From assembly GCA_002453155.1 (NCBI GenBank), contig DKGG01000046.1, positions 1 through 64,000 of the forward strand: a stretch of 64,000 bases of DNA. Direction: 5' to 3'. The number at the start of each line of letters is the position of its first letter. Position 1 is the first letter of the stretch. Origin of the DNA: Bdellovibrionaceae bacterium UBA6776. Lineage in GTDB: Bacteria > Bdellovibrionota > Bdellovibrionia > Bdellovibrionales > UBA1609. Shown here piece by piece: positions 35,699 to 44,821 of the stretch. The notes under the pieces are model-generated. The model worked only from the letters and a program-made list of their open reading frames with translations. It was not told the origin of the DNA and searched no databases. A program made the position numbers and the translations under genes.

Positions 35699-35725
35699 TT
35701 GAACAATCCCTGAGGGCCATTTAAT
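35699..35725 (+). promoter_or_regulatory. weak candidate promoter for YhcH-like gene
   Basis: TTGAAC (35699-35704) and TTTAAT (35720-35725) are 15 bases apart in the divergent gap of 93 bases. The spacing is short, so this is only a possibility. Confidence 0.22.
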
Positions 35726-35734
35726 CTGTGTCTC

Positions 35735-36214
35735 ATGATTTTAGATCGTATTGAAAACCACTGTCGCTATCCCCTGGGTTCTGCTTGGAACCAGGCCTTT
35801 GATTTCCTCAAAACCCTCTCTCCAGAAACCCCGGAAGGGCGCTATGACTTGCTGGATGAGGACCGGATGTTTGCCATGGTGATGTCTTACGAACCCCTAC
35901 AAAAAGAGAAAGGCCGGCCGGAGGCCCACAACACTTATGTGGACATACAGTCCACATTGAGCTCCATTGAAGGAATGTACATCTACGACCGCAAGGAGCT
36001 TGAAATCCAATCTTCTTATGATTCAATGAAGGACGTGGAATTTTTTGCGCAAAATGGAGCTCATGAGCATTTTATCTGCGTTGCTCCAGGAGAATTTGCG
36101 GTCTTCTTTGCCACAGATGCCCATATGCCACAAATGAGGGTTCCTGGAATAAACGACCTGATCAAAAAGGTCGTGGTAAAGGTCCACAAAGACCTTCTGA
36201 CCCCAAACCTCTAA
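35735..36214 (+). CDS. YhcH/YjgK/YiaL family protein
   Basis: A small cupin-like protein of 159 residues. EAHNTYVDIQ, GMYIYDRKEL and the C-terminal FATDAHMPQM with its His ligand match the YhcH family, whose members accompany sialic acid and other sugar-acid catabolism and are thought to be anomerases or isomerases. It stands alone between a minus-strand epimerase and a convergent glycosyltransferase, whose stop codon it overlaps. A link to the nonulosonic acid genes in this locus is reasonable but not shown. Confidence 0.85.
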   Translation: MILDRIENHCRYPLGSAWNQAFDFLKTLSPETPEGRYDLLDEDRMFAMVMSYEPLQKEKGRPEAHNTYVDIQSTLSSIEGMYIYDRKELEIQSSYDSMKDVEFFAQNGAHEHFICVAPGEFAVFFATDAHMPQMRVPGINDLIKKVVVKVHKDLLTPNL

Positions 36215-37134
36215 ATATTACGCAGTACAGATCTCATTTTTTGGTAGGTGGGGAATTTTACGAAGTGTGACATCAAAAAAGGCACATAGTACTTTCTTCC
36301 ACTTCCCAGAGCCTTTCGAAAATGCTCCCTTGCCCGGTCATTTTCGCCCTTTTTCCAGGCAGCAACGCCGTACATGTTTTCAATCACACCTCGAAGTCTG
36401 CGAATCTCAGAGGCATATTGATTTTTAAAATCTGGAATCATCTCACTCAAATCCTCAATCAATTGCTCATATTCCCTGGGGAAGCTCTCATATTGAGTGA
36501 TGGATTCCGTCACATGCCCATGGCGCCATTTGGCCAGGGCTTCCGGCAAATACTGAAAAGGCGCAAAATAACTGAGCTTCACAAACAGCTCCATGTCGGA
36601 ACTGACATTGTACTTCTCGCTAAAATAAAGATTGTGCTCTCTCATAACAGAAGTTCGCATCATCACTGTTTCTAAGGACAAAAAGTAATTGGACAAAAGC
36701 TGGGAAAAAAGATTTCCCGAAGGCATTTCTTTGTCTCCGTAGGCGCGGACCTCTTCTCCATTGTCTTTAAAATAAATGGTGTCACAGTAAACGGCTCCCA
36801 GCGCAGGATTTTCTTGTAAAATTTGAACCTGCTTTTCGAACTTGGTGGGAAGAATCAAGTCATCAATGTCCAAAACCGTAAAGAACTCACCATCAATAAA
36901 ATCCCTGGCAAAAACCCGCGCTTTGCAAAGACTCATGTTTTGAGGGGTTTTTAAAATGCGAACTTTATCTCCAAATTCGGATGTAATTTCAGCGCTTTTA
37001 TCTGTGGAGCAATTGTCCACAAAAAGAACTTCGAAGTTAGAATAGGTCTGAGCAAAAACACTCTCTAAGGCCTGGCGGACATATTTTTCCCCATTGTAAC
37101 AGTTCATCAAAAGACTGACTTTTCCTGGCGTCAC
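36211..37134 (-). CDS. glycosyltransferase family 2
   Basis: A GT-A transferase of 307 residues. It begins VSLLMNCYNGEKYVRQALES, with FVDNCSTDKS and a DxD metal site in VLDIDDLILP. The C-terminal part from about residue 250 is a helical extension rich in charged residues. GTG 37134 with GGAAGG five bases upstream is the best start; the frame stays open further upstream. It is isolated from the large operons, transcribed away from the hydroxyacid dehydrogenase. Donor and acceptor are unknown. Confidence 0.87.
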   Translation of the reverse strand: MTPGKVSLLMNCYNGEKYVRQALESVFAQTYSNFEVLFVDNCSTDKSAEITSEFGDKVRILKTPQNMSLCKARVFARDFIDGEFFTVLDIDDLILPTKFEKQVQILQENPALGAVYCDTIYFKDNGEEVRAYGDKEMPSGNLFSQLLSNYFLSLETVMMRTSVMREHNLYFSEKYNVSSDMELFVKLSYFAPFQYLPEALAKWRHGHVTESITQYESFPREYEQLIEDLSEMIPDFKNQYASEIRRLRGVIENMYGVAAWKKGENDRAREHFRKALGSGRKYYVPFLMSHFVKFPTYQKMRSVLRNI

Positions 37135-37238
37135 AAAACCCTTCCTTTTCCCATGGATCCTTCTCTCAAAGATCCCCTCCCCCTCCGGGGATGTCAATTA
37201 TTGACCCAGAAATCAAAAGGACGCAGAATCAAGCTTCC

Positions 37239-38177
37239 ATGAAAGCACCAAAAATTTCCGTCACATCAGAATCCTTTTCCTTTCACCCTGTGCTGCGCGA
37301 GGAGCTGCTGTCCTCCTTTCCAGGAGCCAAATTTCGTGAAGATAAGAGCAAGCTGAGCAAAGAGGAATTGCTGGAATTTTTAAAAGATTCGGATGGAGCC
37401 ATTGTTGGATTGGACCCAATGGATGACGAGGTTTTGTCTCGACTTCCCAAGTTGAAAATGATTTCCAAATATGGAGTGGGTCTCAACAACCTGGATCTTC
37501 ATGCCATGGAATCCCGTGGCGTTCAGTTGGGTTGGACCGGCGGAGTGAACAAAGAGGCTGTCAGTGAAATTGCTGTGGCTCAGATGATCAATATTGCACG
37601 AAACATCTCCTCCTCCAGAGATCTTCTTCGCTCCGGAAAATGGGTAAAAAACGGAGGTCGCCAACTTTCCGAACTCACCATTGGTGTGATTGGAGTGGGC
37701 CACATTGGCAGCGAAGTGATTCGAAAACTGATGGTTTTTGGGCCTCAAATTTTGGCCTGCGACATTGTTTCTAAAAAAGATTTTTTGGAGCCCTTTGGAA
37801 TTCCCCAAGTGGGCCATGAAGAAATCTACAAAAGCTGTGACATCATTACTCTCCATGTTCCCTTAGACGAATCCACCCAAAACATGATCCACAAGGAAAC
37901 CTTTGAAAACTTTCGACCAGAAAGCATTTTGATCAACACGGCCCGTGGCGGATTGGTCAACGAATTGGATCTTCAGGAAGCTTTAAAATCGGGACCACTC
38001 TTGGGGGCGGCCATGGATGTTTTTGAAGAGGAACCAAACACCACTCACCCCTTATTTCAATTGCCAAATTTTTTCCCCACGCCCCATATTTCAGGAAATT
38101 CCAACCAAGCCATTTTGAACATGGGAAGATCGGCCATCGAGCACTTAAGAAACTTTTTCTCAAAGGATTCTCAATGA
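37239..38177 (+). CDS. 2-hydroxyacid dehydrogenase (3-phosphoglycerate-dehydrogenase-like)
   Basis: NAD-dependent dehydrogenase of 312 residues. The Rossmann motif is GVIGVGHIGSEVI, the catalytic Arg is in NTARGGLVNE, and the Glu-His pair is in EEEPNTTHPL and TPHISGNS. There is no ACT or ASB regulatory domain, so it is not a housekeeping SerA. I chose ATG 37239, where the family normally begins; ATG 37191 is also in frame and would shorten the divergent gap. It is coupled to a cyclase-family gene, suggesting that a hydroxy acid is made or removed as a glycan substituent; this is inference. Confidence 0.82.
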   Translation: MKAPKISVTSESFSFHPVLREELLSSFPGAKFREDKSKLSKEELLEFLKDSDGAIVGLDPMDDEVLSRLPKLKMISKYGVGLNNLDLHAMESRGVQLGWTGGVNKEAVSEIAVAQMINIARNISSSRDLLRSGKWVKNGGRQLSELTIGVIGVGHIGSEVIRKLMVFGPQILACDIVSKKDFLEPFGIPQVGHEEIYKSCDIITLHVPLDESTQNMIHKETFENFRPESILINTARGGLVNELDLQEALKSGPLLGAAMDVFEEEPNTTHPLFQLPNFFPTPHISGNSNQAILNMGRSAIEHLRNFFSKDSQ

Positions 38178-38827
38178 TCTTTTTGAGCCACTGGATCAAC
38201 GGAAAAACTCCCTGCTACGGAGGGCGGCAAGAAAATTTGGTGATTGAACCTTCCAGCCGCATGGAAGAAGGTGCCACTTCCAACTCTTTAAAAGTTCACT
38301 TGAGCAATCACGTGGGAACCCATATGGATTTTCCTCGACATTTTGATGCTCAAGGAAAAACTTTAAGCGATTACTCTGCGATAGATTTGAGTTTTCAAGC
38401 TCCAAAATTGATTTCTATGGAACTTTTGCCGGAACATATGATCTCTGTTGAGGACCTTAAAGATCATGTGGATGATCAAATGGACTTTCTGTTGCTGCGA
38501 ACAGGATTTGAAAAGCGCCGTGGTGAGGAGTCCTACTGGAACAACAATCCCGGCTTTTTACCGGAAGTGGGATTTTGGCTCCGAGAAGAGTTTCCAAAAG
38601 TTCGTGCCATTGGATTTGATTTTATTTCTTTGACCTGTTTCCAAAAAAGAGAACTGGGTCGAGAAGCCCACCGTGCGTTTTTAAATCCCTTTAAAGACAA
38701 ACCGCCAATATTGATTGTGGAGGACATGAAACTGGCCCATGCCCCCCACACTCTTCGACGCATTCACCTGGCTCCGCTGATGATTGAAAATGCAGACGGA
38801 GCTCCAGTGACGGTTCTTGCGGAATAA
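38174..38827 (+). CDS. cyclase-family metallohydrolase (kynurenine-formamidase-like)
   Basis: A hydrolase of 217 residues. The zinc/manganese motif HVGTHMDFPRHF is diagnostic of the cyclase family, followed by GFDFISLTCFQ and a C-terminal LIVEDMKLA. Members hydrolyse amides (N-formylkynurenine) or lactones, or act in polyketide cyclisation. The ATG overlaps the stop of the hydroxyacid dehydrogenase (ATGA), so the two proteins almost certainly act together. Amide or lactone hydrolysis on a sugar substituent is one possibility; no substrate can be named. Confidence 0.82.
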   Translation: MIFLSHWINGKTPCYGGRQENLVIEPSSRMEEGATSNSLKVHLSNHVGTHMDFPRHFDAQGKTLSDYSAIDLSFQAPKLISMELLPEHMISVEDLKDHVDDQMDFLLLRTGFEKRRGEESYWNNNPGFLPEVGFWLREEFPKVRAIGFDFISLTCFQKRELGREAHRAFLNPFKDKPPILIVEDMKLAHAPHTLRRIHLAPLMIENADGAPVTVLAE

Positions 38828-38830
38828 GTT

Positions 38831-39514
38831 TTAAAGACCCATCCAAACTTCTTTTCGAAGAAGTCCCACAAAGTCATAGGTTCCATCACCGTAGGGTTTG
38901 AACACACCCGCATCTCCTTGAAGCAATCGGTAATTGACCTTCAGAATGCTGTCATAAAGGGAGCCGTGGGTGAGAATGACAGTATTCGTACCTGCCAACG
39001 GCAACTCCGCCATATGATCTTTCAATGCGGTATACATGGGATCTATTTCTTCATCCAACCATGTGGGGGGACGAGCGGCCCAATTCACAACTTCGCCTAG
39101 AGTCCCGAAGGCCAACTGTGCCATTTGTTTGGTTCGGCAGGAAGGGCTGGTATAAATGTGCCCCACGGTGAAGTTGTTGTTTCGAAAAACTTCACCCAAC
39201 TTTGTGGCTTCCATTTCACCCGTCGCATTGAGCTGACTTCCCACCACGCAAATTCCATTGCGATCAATGTAATTCATGTCGGAATTGGGATCATCGGGAT
39301 CTCTGGTCGTGTGTCGAAAATAAAGAACATAGCCACCCTCAGCCAAGATGGATGGATCGATGTCTTTGATTTCAATGGGATCTTGTGGCGTCTCGGGAGC
39401 TTCTTGGCTCTCCGGCGCATCACTGGCCTGAGACAATACGGAATCCTCACTTTTTGTGCACCCAACTGCCAAAACTGAAAAACCAAAAGCCAATAAAACT
39501 TTGCGAACTGTCAC
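38831..39514 (-). CDS. histidine-phosphatase-family lipoprotein
   Basis: A secreted lipoprotein of 227 residues. A hydrophobic signal ends in LAVGC (Cys19), followed by a Pro/Glu/Asp-rich linker and then a domain with YVLYFRHTTRD, the RH core of the histidine phosphatase superfamily, plus IYTSPSCRTKQMA and VILTHGSLYDS carrying the later Arg and His. GTG 39514 with AAGGAGG six bases upstream is clearly better than the longer TTG form. It should lie on the periplasmic side or outer membrane. The substrate is unknown. Confidence 0.83.
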   Translation of the reverse strand: MTVRKVLLAFGFSVLAVGCTKSEDSVLSQASDAPESQEAPETPQDPIEIKDIDPSILAEGGYVLYFRHTTRDPDDPNSDMNYIDRNGICVVGSQLNATGEMEATKLGEVFRNNNFTVGHIYTSPSCRTKQMAQLAFGTLGEVVNWAARPPTWLDEEIDPMYTALKDHMAELPLAGTNTVILTHGSLYDSILKVNYRLLQGDAGVFKPYGDGTYDFVGLLRKEVWMGL

Positions 39515-39606
39515 GACAAACCTCCTTTTTAAGGGTCGATGTGCCATGGTAATGAATTTTGCTTTCGAAAGTCTTCGGACAAAAAACCACATTTACAAAT
39601 TTTGAT

Positions 39607-40302
39607 TTATAAAGGCGCAGAGGCGATCAAGAAGCCCTGGTGACCCGACTTTCGGACTGAAGAAATCCTCCAGTTTTGTGTGACAACCAAACCTTCTGCA
39701 TTCTGACATTCCACAGCAAGAACCTGATCTTCCTGGGAAAAATTAAGTGGATTGGAAAATAATTTTCTTAGTTCTTCAGGCTCTTTGAGAGACGGAGAGA
39801 GCTCCCAAACCCACTGCCCCAAAAAATTTCCGTCTTTCATCTTCAATTTTATAAGTAGGGCCTGGTTGAGAAACAGCACCTTGCCTTCCATTGAAAGAAT
39901 ACAAACCTGACATTCCAAAGAATCAAAGACCTTTTTTAAATCTGCGGTGTGCTTCAGAAGGAGCATCAAAGCTTCCGACTCACTCCCTTGATCCCCTTTT
40001 TTGACTTCAAAAAGGGAACAGCTTTTCTTTTCACCCAAACAGGTCTCGATGATACTTTCAGAAAGCGCATCCAAAAACTCCACAGAGTTGGCTGAAAGAT
40101 GGGGAATCAATTTTTCCAAGGTGGATATGGTCATTGCTCTTTTTCCCCGTTCCAAAAGAGAAACATGGGTGCGATCCAATTCCGCAAGCTCTGCCAATTC
40201 CTCTTGGCTCAAGCCTTTCAAGTGCCTGAGGTTTCTCAGTGTCGCAGCCATAATTTGGTTCAAACGACAGTCCGAGGGAGCCCCTTCCAATTCAGAATTC
40301 AT
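39607..40302 (-). CDS. XRE-family transcriptional regulator with PAS-like C-terminus
   Basis: A DNA-binding protein of 231 residues. Residues about 18-65 form a Cro/C1 helix-turn-helix (LRHLKGLSQEELAELAELD and ISTLEKL). The C-terminal half, from about residue 130, reads like a PAS fold (VFDSLECQVCILSMEGKVLFLN is the typical opening). ATG 40302 is chosen; the TTG at 40326 would overlap the upstream gene more. It is the only regulator in the glycan locus and follows the O-acylation pair by a few bases, so it may control this operon. The sensed signal is unknown. Confidence 0.82.
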   Translation of the reverse strand: MNSELEGAPSDCRLNQIMAATLRNLRHLKGLSQEELAELAELDRTHVSLLERGKRAMTISTLEKLIPHLSANSVEFLDALSESIIETCLGEKKSCSLFEVKKGDQGSESEALMLLLKHTADLKKVFDSLECQVCILSMEGKVLFLNQALLIKLKMKDGNFLGQWVWELSPSLKEPEELRKLFSNPLNFSQEDQVLAVECQNAEGLVVTQNWRISSVRKSGHQGFLIASAPL

Positions 40303-40306
40303 TGAT

Positions 40307-41506
40307 TTATTTCTCGCTTTTCTCAAATGAATTGAGCTTCTCAGCTAACATTAACGTAAAAAACATCCCACTTTCATTGGCCATGTGAGCACCATTTTCC
40401 ATGGGCAATGGATGATCTGAATGAAATCTCCCCAAATGAATAATATGATCTGAATCTACAAAGTAGGGAGCGTATGCCCGAAGTGAAGTGTAATGATATT
40501 CAAAAATTGATGGATGAATAAGAAAATAAAGTTCAAAACCAAGATTAGAAAACTCCTTGGCCGTTAGTTTTAAATTTTCCAATTTCTCCGGATCTGCCTT
40601 AACCGGGCTACCATCGTCAACAATCGCAAATTTGGTGGGCTTTTCAATAAAATAGGTTTTAAAATTTTCACCGACCAAAATCTTTCTCTTCCGTGATTCC
40701 TCTTCTTGATCACGCACGGGATTGGAGACAAGCTTCGAATAGAATTCAATTTGAGGGAGTTTTAGATAAAAACGATTGGCCAATATGTCTCTCAATGAAA
40801 TATAGAACTTCCTGTAATTCTCAAATTGAAAAAACGAAATTAAGCGATTTAAACTTATTCCCGAATGAGAAACTGGTAAAATATGTTCTTCTAAAGTCTC
40901 CTGGTTCAATTCCACCAGATCACTTGGAACTTTAGATTTTACTGTTAGAGGGAGATTTTCACTGAGCCACGACGTAAAATCTTTAACATTCATTTTCGAA
41001 ACTTTACTCACCCAATCCTTGTGGACCAACAAACTCGCATCCAAACCCACATCCATAGTCCAATAGTCATAAGCTAAAATAACTTTTCCACCTGGCTTCA
41101 AATACACTTTCGAAAGAAGCTTGATCACCTGGATCATTTCCAAATTGATTCTTTGAGCCCCCCAATTGAAAAAACGAATTTTAAGCCCCGTTTTTTTCTC
41201 CAAAACATCTGGCAAATATCCGTAAGTAGAACTGTCTCCAAATACAAGTATATCCACACTCTTTGGAGGCTCACCAAAGAGTGAGAATTCAACCAATGGA
41301 TCTTGATTTTCCTCTTCTTGAACCATGTCTACAGTTTTCAGAGAACCGAGATCAAATTCATTCCCAAGCATTCTTTCATAGGTTTTAAGAAGTGGATTCT
41401 GAATCCATTGATCCTGATTCATTTGGTACAATTCAATTCCCGACAGGTGAAATGCCGCAACTCCAATCAAACCCAGAAGACATGTTCCAAAATAAACTCG
41501 TAGCAT
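40307..41506 (-). CDS. SGNH/AlgJ-like periplasmic acyltransferase partner
   Basis: A 399-residue protein with an N-terminal membrane anchor and a GDSL-like domain: FGDSSTYGYL near residue 90 supplies the Ser, and the late HLGRFHSDHPLP holds a possible Asp/His pair. Such proteins transfer acyl groups supplied by MBOAT membrane enzymes, as AlgI with AlgJ/AlgX. I chose ATG 41506 because AGAGG lies six bases upstream and it no longer overlaps the MBOAT gene; the frame remains open to 41560. The gene is AT-rich. Confidence 0.75.
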   Translation of the reverse strand: MLRVYFGTCLLGLIGVAAFHLSGIELYQMNQDQWIQNPLLKTYERMLGNEFDLGSLKTVDMVQEEENQDPLVEFSLFGEPPKSVDILVFGDSSTYGYLPDVLEKKTGLKIRFFNWGAQRINLEMIQVIKLLSKVYLKPGGKVILAYDYWTMDVGLDASLLVHKDWVSKVSKMNVKDFTSWLSENLPLTVKSKVPSDLVELNQETLEEHILPVSHSGISLNRLISFFQFENYRKFYISLRDILANRFYLKLPQIEFYSKLVSNPVRDQEEESRKRKILVGENFKTYFIEKPTKFAIVDDGSPVKADPEKLENLKLTAKEFSNLGFELYFLIHPSIFEYHYTSLRAYAPYFVDSDHIIHLGRFHSDHPLPMENGAHMANESGMFFTLMLAEKLNSFEKSEK

Positions 41507-41522
41507 CGCAAACCTCTTAAAA

Positions 41523-42905
41523 TTAAAACTGAAAGTAGATGTACGGCTGTTCATGACCACTCAAAAACAAAGCCAAAAGAAAAAGAGCCGCCACCCATAA
41601 CAAATTCATTTTTCGCTCAGTCAAATAGATCTCCCCCTGTCGATTGACTTTATAAACCTGGAGCAAATGGTCTAAAGATACAAAGGCAACTCCGATAAAC
41701 AAAGGTAAAATATGATGGGGTGTTTGACGGGTAATAAAGCGAACTTCATTGCCAATCATAAAAACTTTAGAAAGGATCAAATTTGCATCCGAAAAGCTCA
41801 GGCGGAAATAGCTCCAAGCAATCACAACAATAGACATCGTTAAAATATACCGAAGGACTACTGGAATCCTATCAAAGAGCTTTGAAAAACGTTTTTCCAA
41901 AACCAACACGATTCCATGCAAACCTCCCCAAATCACAAAGTTCCAGGCCGCTCCATGCCACAATCCAGAAAGAAGAAATACAACCATTATATTGAGCGAG
42001 TTCCGACCTTTTGAAACTCTGGATCCACCAAGTGGAATGTACAAATAATCTCGAAACCAAGTAGACAGACTGATATGCCACCTTTCCCAAAATTCTCCAA
42101 GACTGACGGCTCGATATGGATAGTTAAAATTAGCTGGAAGTCGGAATCCAACCAAGAGAGCTAAACCAATGGCCATATCCGTATATCCACTAAAATCAAA
42201 GTAGATTTGAGCACTATAGCCCACCACAGTGGCCAGAGCATCTACCGAAGACATTTCAGAAATTCCATAGCCAATGTTCCAATTGACGTACGAGCCCAAA
42301 TTATCTGCAAAAAGCAACTTTTTTGTAATTCCCCAAAGAATAAGAGTGGTCGCCAACATGAGATCTTTCCGGGTAAAGGAAAATCTTTGGTGCATACTGC
42401 TAAACATATTCTTAGAACGTAAAATGGGTCCCGCTGCCAGATGAGGCCAAAAAGAAACAAACAGCATGGATTCAAAAATATTTTCCATGGGTTGTGTTTT
42501 CCTTCGATTTAAATCTACGAAATGACCAATGATGGTAAAGGTATAAAATGAAATCCCCAGCGGAAGAATCAGTTCTAATGAGTAATGACCAACACCAAAA
42601 ATATTAGAGACAAAAAAATTGTAATATTTAAAAAAACCAAGAATTGCCAAATTCAATGAGATTGAGAATCCCAGAATTCCTTTTTTTCCTCGAAAAATGC
42701 CGGGAGAAACCAAATGCATGTAGATGCCTTGAGCTAAAAGCAACAGGGCTCCCGGGGGAAACCAGGTTGCATACAGGAAAACGGAATACACTGCGATAAA
42801 ACGATTGAGCCGTTTTTGATTCCATCCCAAACCGACTTTAAAAAATGCAAACAAGGCAAAGAAAAGACTGATCAAAAGAATGGATATATTCTCTGTAAAT
42901 TCCAA
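41523..42905 (-). CDS. MBOAT-family membrane O-acyltransferase
   Basis: A polytopic O-acyltransferase of 460 residues resembling AlgI and DltB, moving acyl groups across the inner membrane for transfer to a polysaccharide. About ten to twelve helices are visible, with WERWHISLSTWFRDYLYIP and the catalytic His in SGLWHGAAWNF near residue 316. Translation appears to begin at TTG 42905 with GAGGTGA just before. It is immediately followed by the SGNH partner, so glycan O-acetylation is a firm prediction. Confidence 0.9.
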   Translation of the reverse strand: MEFTENISILLISLFFALFAFFKVGLGWNQKRLNRFIAVYSVFLYATWFPPGALLLLAQGIYMHLVSPGIFRGKKGILGFSISLNLAILGFFKYYNFFVSNIFGVGHYSLELILPLGISFYTFTIIGHFVDLNRRKTQPMENIFESMLFVSFWPHLAAGPILRSKNMFSSMHQRFSFTRKDLMLATTLILWGITKKLLFADNLGSYVNWNIGYGISEMSSVDALATVVGYSAQIYFDFSGYTDMAIGLALLVGFRLPANFNYPYRAVSLGEFWERWHISLSTWFRDYLYIPLGGSRVSKGRNSLNIMVVFLLSGLWHGAAWNFVIWGGLHGIVLVLEKRFSKLFDRIPVVLRYILTMSIVVIAWSYFRLSFSDANLILSKVFMIGNEVRFITRQTPHHILPLFIGVAFVSLDHLLQVYKVNRQGEIYLTERKMNLLWVAALFLLALFLSGHEQPYIYFQF

Positions 42906-42924
42906 AAATCACCTCAAATAACTT

Positions 42925-43671
42925 TTATGACCACACCCAATCCCATTTGCCACGTATTTTTTGGCCAAATGAAACCTTAGAGTCACAGGAGTAAATGCAC
43001 TGTCTAAAAATCAAAGATCCAAAACCATCTCCATTTGGCTTTGGATCACTGGTGCCGATCTTTTTATAACCAAGATCTTTTGCACACTTCACAAGAGCCT
43101 CATTGTAACTCCCGTGGGGAAAGCTCATGGTCTCAACGGGCCGCCCGACCAAAGTTTCAAGAACTTCTTTGCTCTCTTTTATTTCAAGCTTTGCCATTTC
43201 AAAATCTAAATCTGCCAAGGGCCGATGAGTCTTCCCATGTGTTCCCAATGTCACCAAAGGATGCTTTGCCAAAATTCGAATCTCCTCTTCACTCAGATAC
43301 TCCGGATAACTGGAGCTTAGAAAATCGGTCACGATAAAAATGGTAAAGGGAAAGTTAAACTTCTCTAAGAGGGGCAAGGCCCGCAAAAGATTGTCTTTGT
43401 AGCCATCATCAAAGGTCAAGCTGATCGAATGGGAGTTCCTATCCGAGTCTTCAAAGCGAACCACTTTTAGACCCAATGTTTTGACGTCCTGAAGAAAGCT
43501 TTCAAATTTTGATTGTTCTAAGGAGTAAAGGTCTTCTTTCTGAAATCTTGCGGAATCGAAGATCGAATGGAACATCAATGAACGGTAAACTTCCAAATTT
43601 TGTTTTCCACGAATGGCCGCCAGAAGGCTTGCCATTCGGTGCTTCAAACAAAACCGAGTTTCATTTTTCAT
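42925..43671 (-). CDS. polysaccharide deacetylase family protein
   Basis: A NodB-fold deacetylase of 248 residues. The metal-binding TFDDGYKDN lies near residue 86, the His motif is in LGTHGKTHRPLADL, and FPHGSYNEA follows. No signal peptide is apparent, so it may act in the cytoplasm on a lipid-linked or nucleotide sugar. ATG 43671 is preferred; the longer frame runs into the rfbG gene and the chosen start overlaps it by 11 bases. Acetyl removal could be followed by acylation through the MBOAT pair. Confidence 0.87.
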   Translation of the reverse strand: MKNETRFCLKHRMASLLAAIRGKQNLEVYRSLMFHSIFDSARFQKEDLYSLEQSKFESFLQDVKTLGLKVVRFEDSDRNSHSISLTFDDGYKDNLLRALPLLEKFNFPFTIFIVTDFLSSSYPEYLSEEEIRILAKHPLVTLGTHGKTHRPLADLDFEMAKLEIKESKEVLETLVGRPVETMSFPHGSYNEALVKCAKDLGYKKIGTSDPKPNGDGFGSLIFRQCIYSCDSKVSFGQKIRGKWDWVWS

Positions 43672-44773
43672 TGGACTGGGCCCAAAGAATTCCTCGCTCT
43701 TTGGCTCTTTGCTCAAAGCGTGAAATCTGATGGGTTGAAATCTCTGTAATGTCTTTTTTATCCAACCAGTGATTGTACCATTCTGAGGTGAAATCAATGG
43801 TTTCCGAGAAGTTCAATGTGGCAACCCAATGGAGTCTTCGAAGGGCCTTGTCACAGTTCAACTTTAGCAAGCCCGCTTCATTTTTCGCATAGGGGTCTTT
43901 TTCATCCACAATCCATTTGAGACTGGGAATGCGCTTCTTAATTTCTTCCAAAACCCCATTGACGCTAATCTCTGTCTCTGTGGGAGGACCAAAGTTGAAA
44001 GATTCTCCAACCAGCTCGGAAGAAGAGGATTTCAAATACAACTCAGAGGCCAAATTCAAATAACCACTGAGCGGTTCCAAAACCAGCTGCCAAGGTCGAG
44101 TGGCTCGAGGAGCACGAATGATCAGATCTTTTCCAGACTCAATGGCACGCATGGCATCGGGAATGATGCGGTAGTTGGCCCAATCTCCTCCGCCAATGAC
44201 ATTTCCTGCACGGGCGGTGGCGATCCCTAAGTCTTTTCGGTGACAAAAATAGGACCGGTAGTAAGCGCTGAAGCAGATCTCCGCACAGGCTTTCGAAGCA
44301 CTGTACGGATCTTTTCCGCCCAAGCGATCTGGTTCTCTGTAACCAAAATCCCATTCGACATTTTCATAGCACTTGTCCGAAGTGATCATCACCGCCGCTT
44401 TGATGGAGGGTGTGGAACGAATGGATTCCAAGATATTCACAGATCCACCCAAGTTCACATCAAAGGCATCTTTGGGCTGATCCAAACAGGTTTTTACAAT
44501 GGCCTCGGCCGCCAAATGAAAAACAATGTCCGGCTGAACTTTCTCGAAAACCCCTTTTGTGGATTCAAAATCACGAATGTCCACCAGGTTGTGACTGGCC
44601 AACTTCTCATCCAGGTGAAGCAAATGAAAATGTGAAGGATCATCAAACACTTCCTTGCTCAACCCGTGAACTTCTGCACCCAGCTTCATCAACCAAAGGC
44701 TGAGCCAAGAACCCTTGAAACCCGTGTGGCCAGTGACTAAAACTTTTTTTCCTTGAAAGACATTTTTAAACAT
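43661..44773 (-). CDS. rfbG: CDP-glucose 4,6-dehydratase
   Basis: Converts CDP-glucose to CDP-4-keto-6-deoxyglucose. The sequence is characteristic: VLVTGHTGFKGSWLSLWL, ITSDKCYENVEW, YREPDRLGGKDPYSASK with the Tyr-Lys pair, and GNVIGGGDWANYRIIPD. The 370-residue length is normal. It lies 48 bases downstream of rfbF in the same direction, giving a complete two-step route. No rfbH-like dehydrase was seen, so the next step may use an SDR in the locus. Confidence 0.95.
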   Translation of the reverse strand: MFKNVFQGKKVLVTGHTGFKGSWLSLWLMKLGAEVHGLSKEVFDDPSHFHLLHLDEKLASHNLVDIRDFESTKGVFEKVQPDIVFHLAAEAIVKTCLDQPKDAFDVNLGGSVNILESIRSTPSIKAAVMITSDKCYENVEWDFGYREPDRLGGKDPYSASKACAEICFSAYYRSYFCHRKDLGIATARAGNVIGGGDWANYRIIPDAMRAIESGKDLIIRAPRATRPWQLVLEPLSGYLNLASELYLKSSSSELVGESFNFGPPTETEISVNGVLEEIKKRIPSLKWIVDEKDPYAKNEAGLLKLNCDKALRRLHWVATLNFSETIDFTSEWYNHWLDKKDITEISTHQISRFEQRAKERGILWAQSNEK

Positions 44774-44821
44774 AAATTCACTTCTTTAAGAGGTTTATTT
44801 GCTCAATTCTTTATTCTTTTA

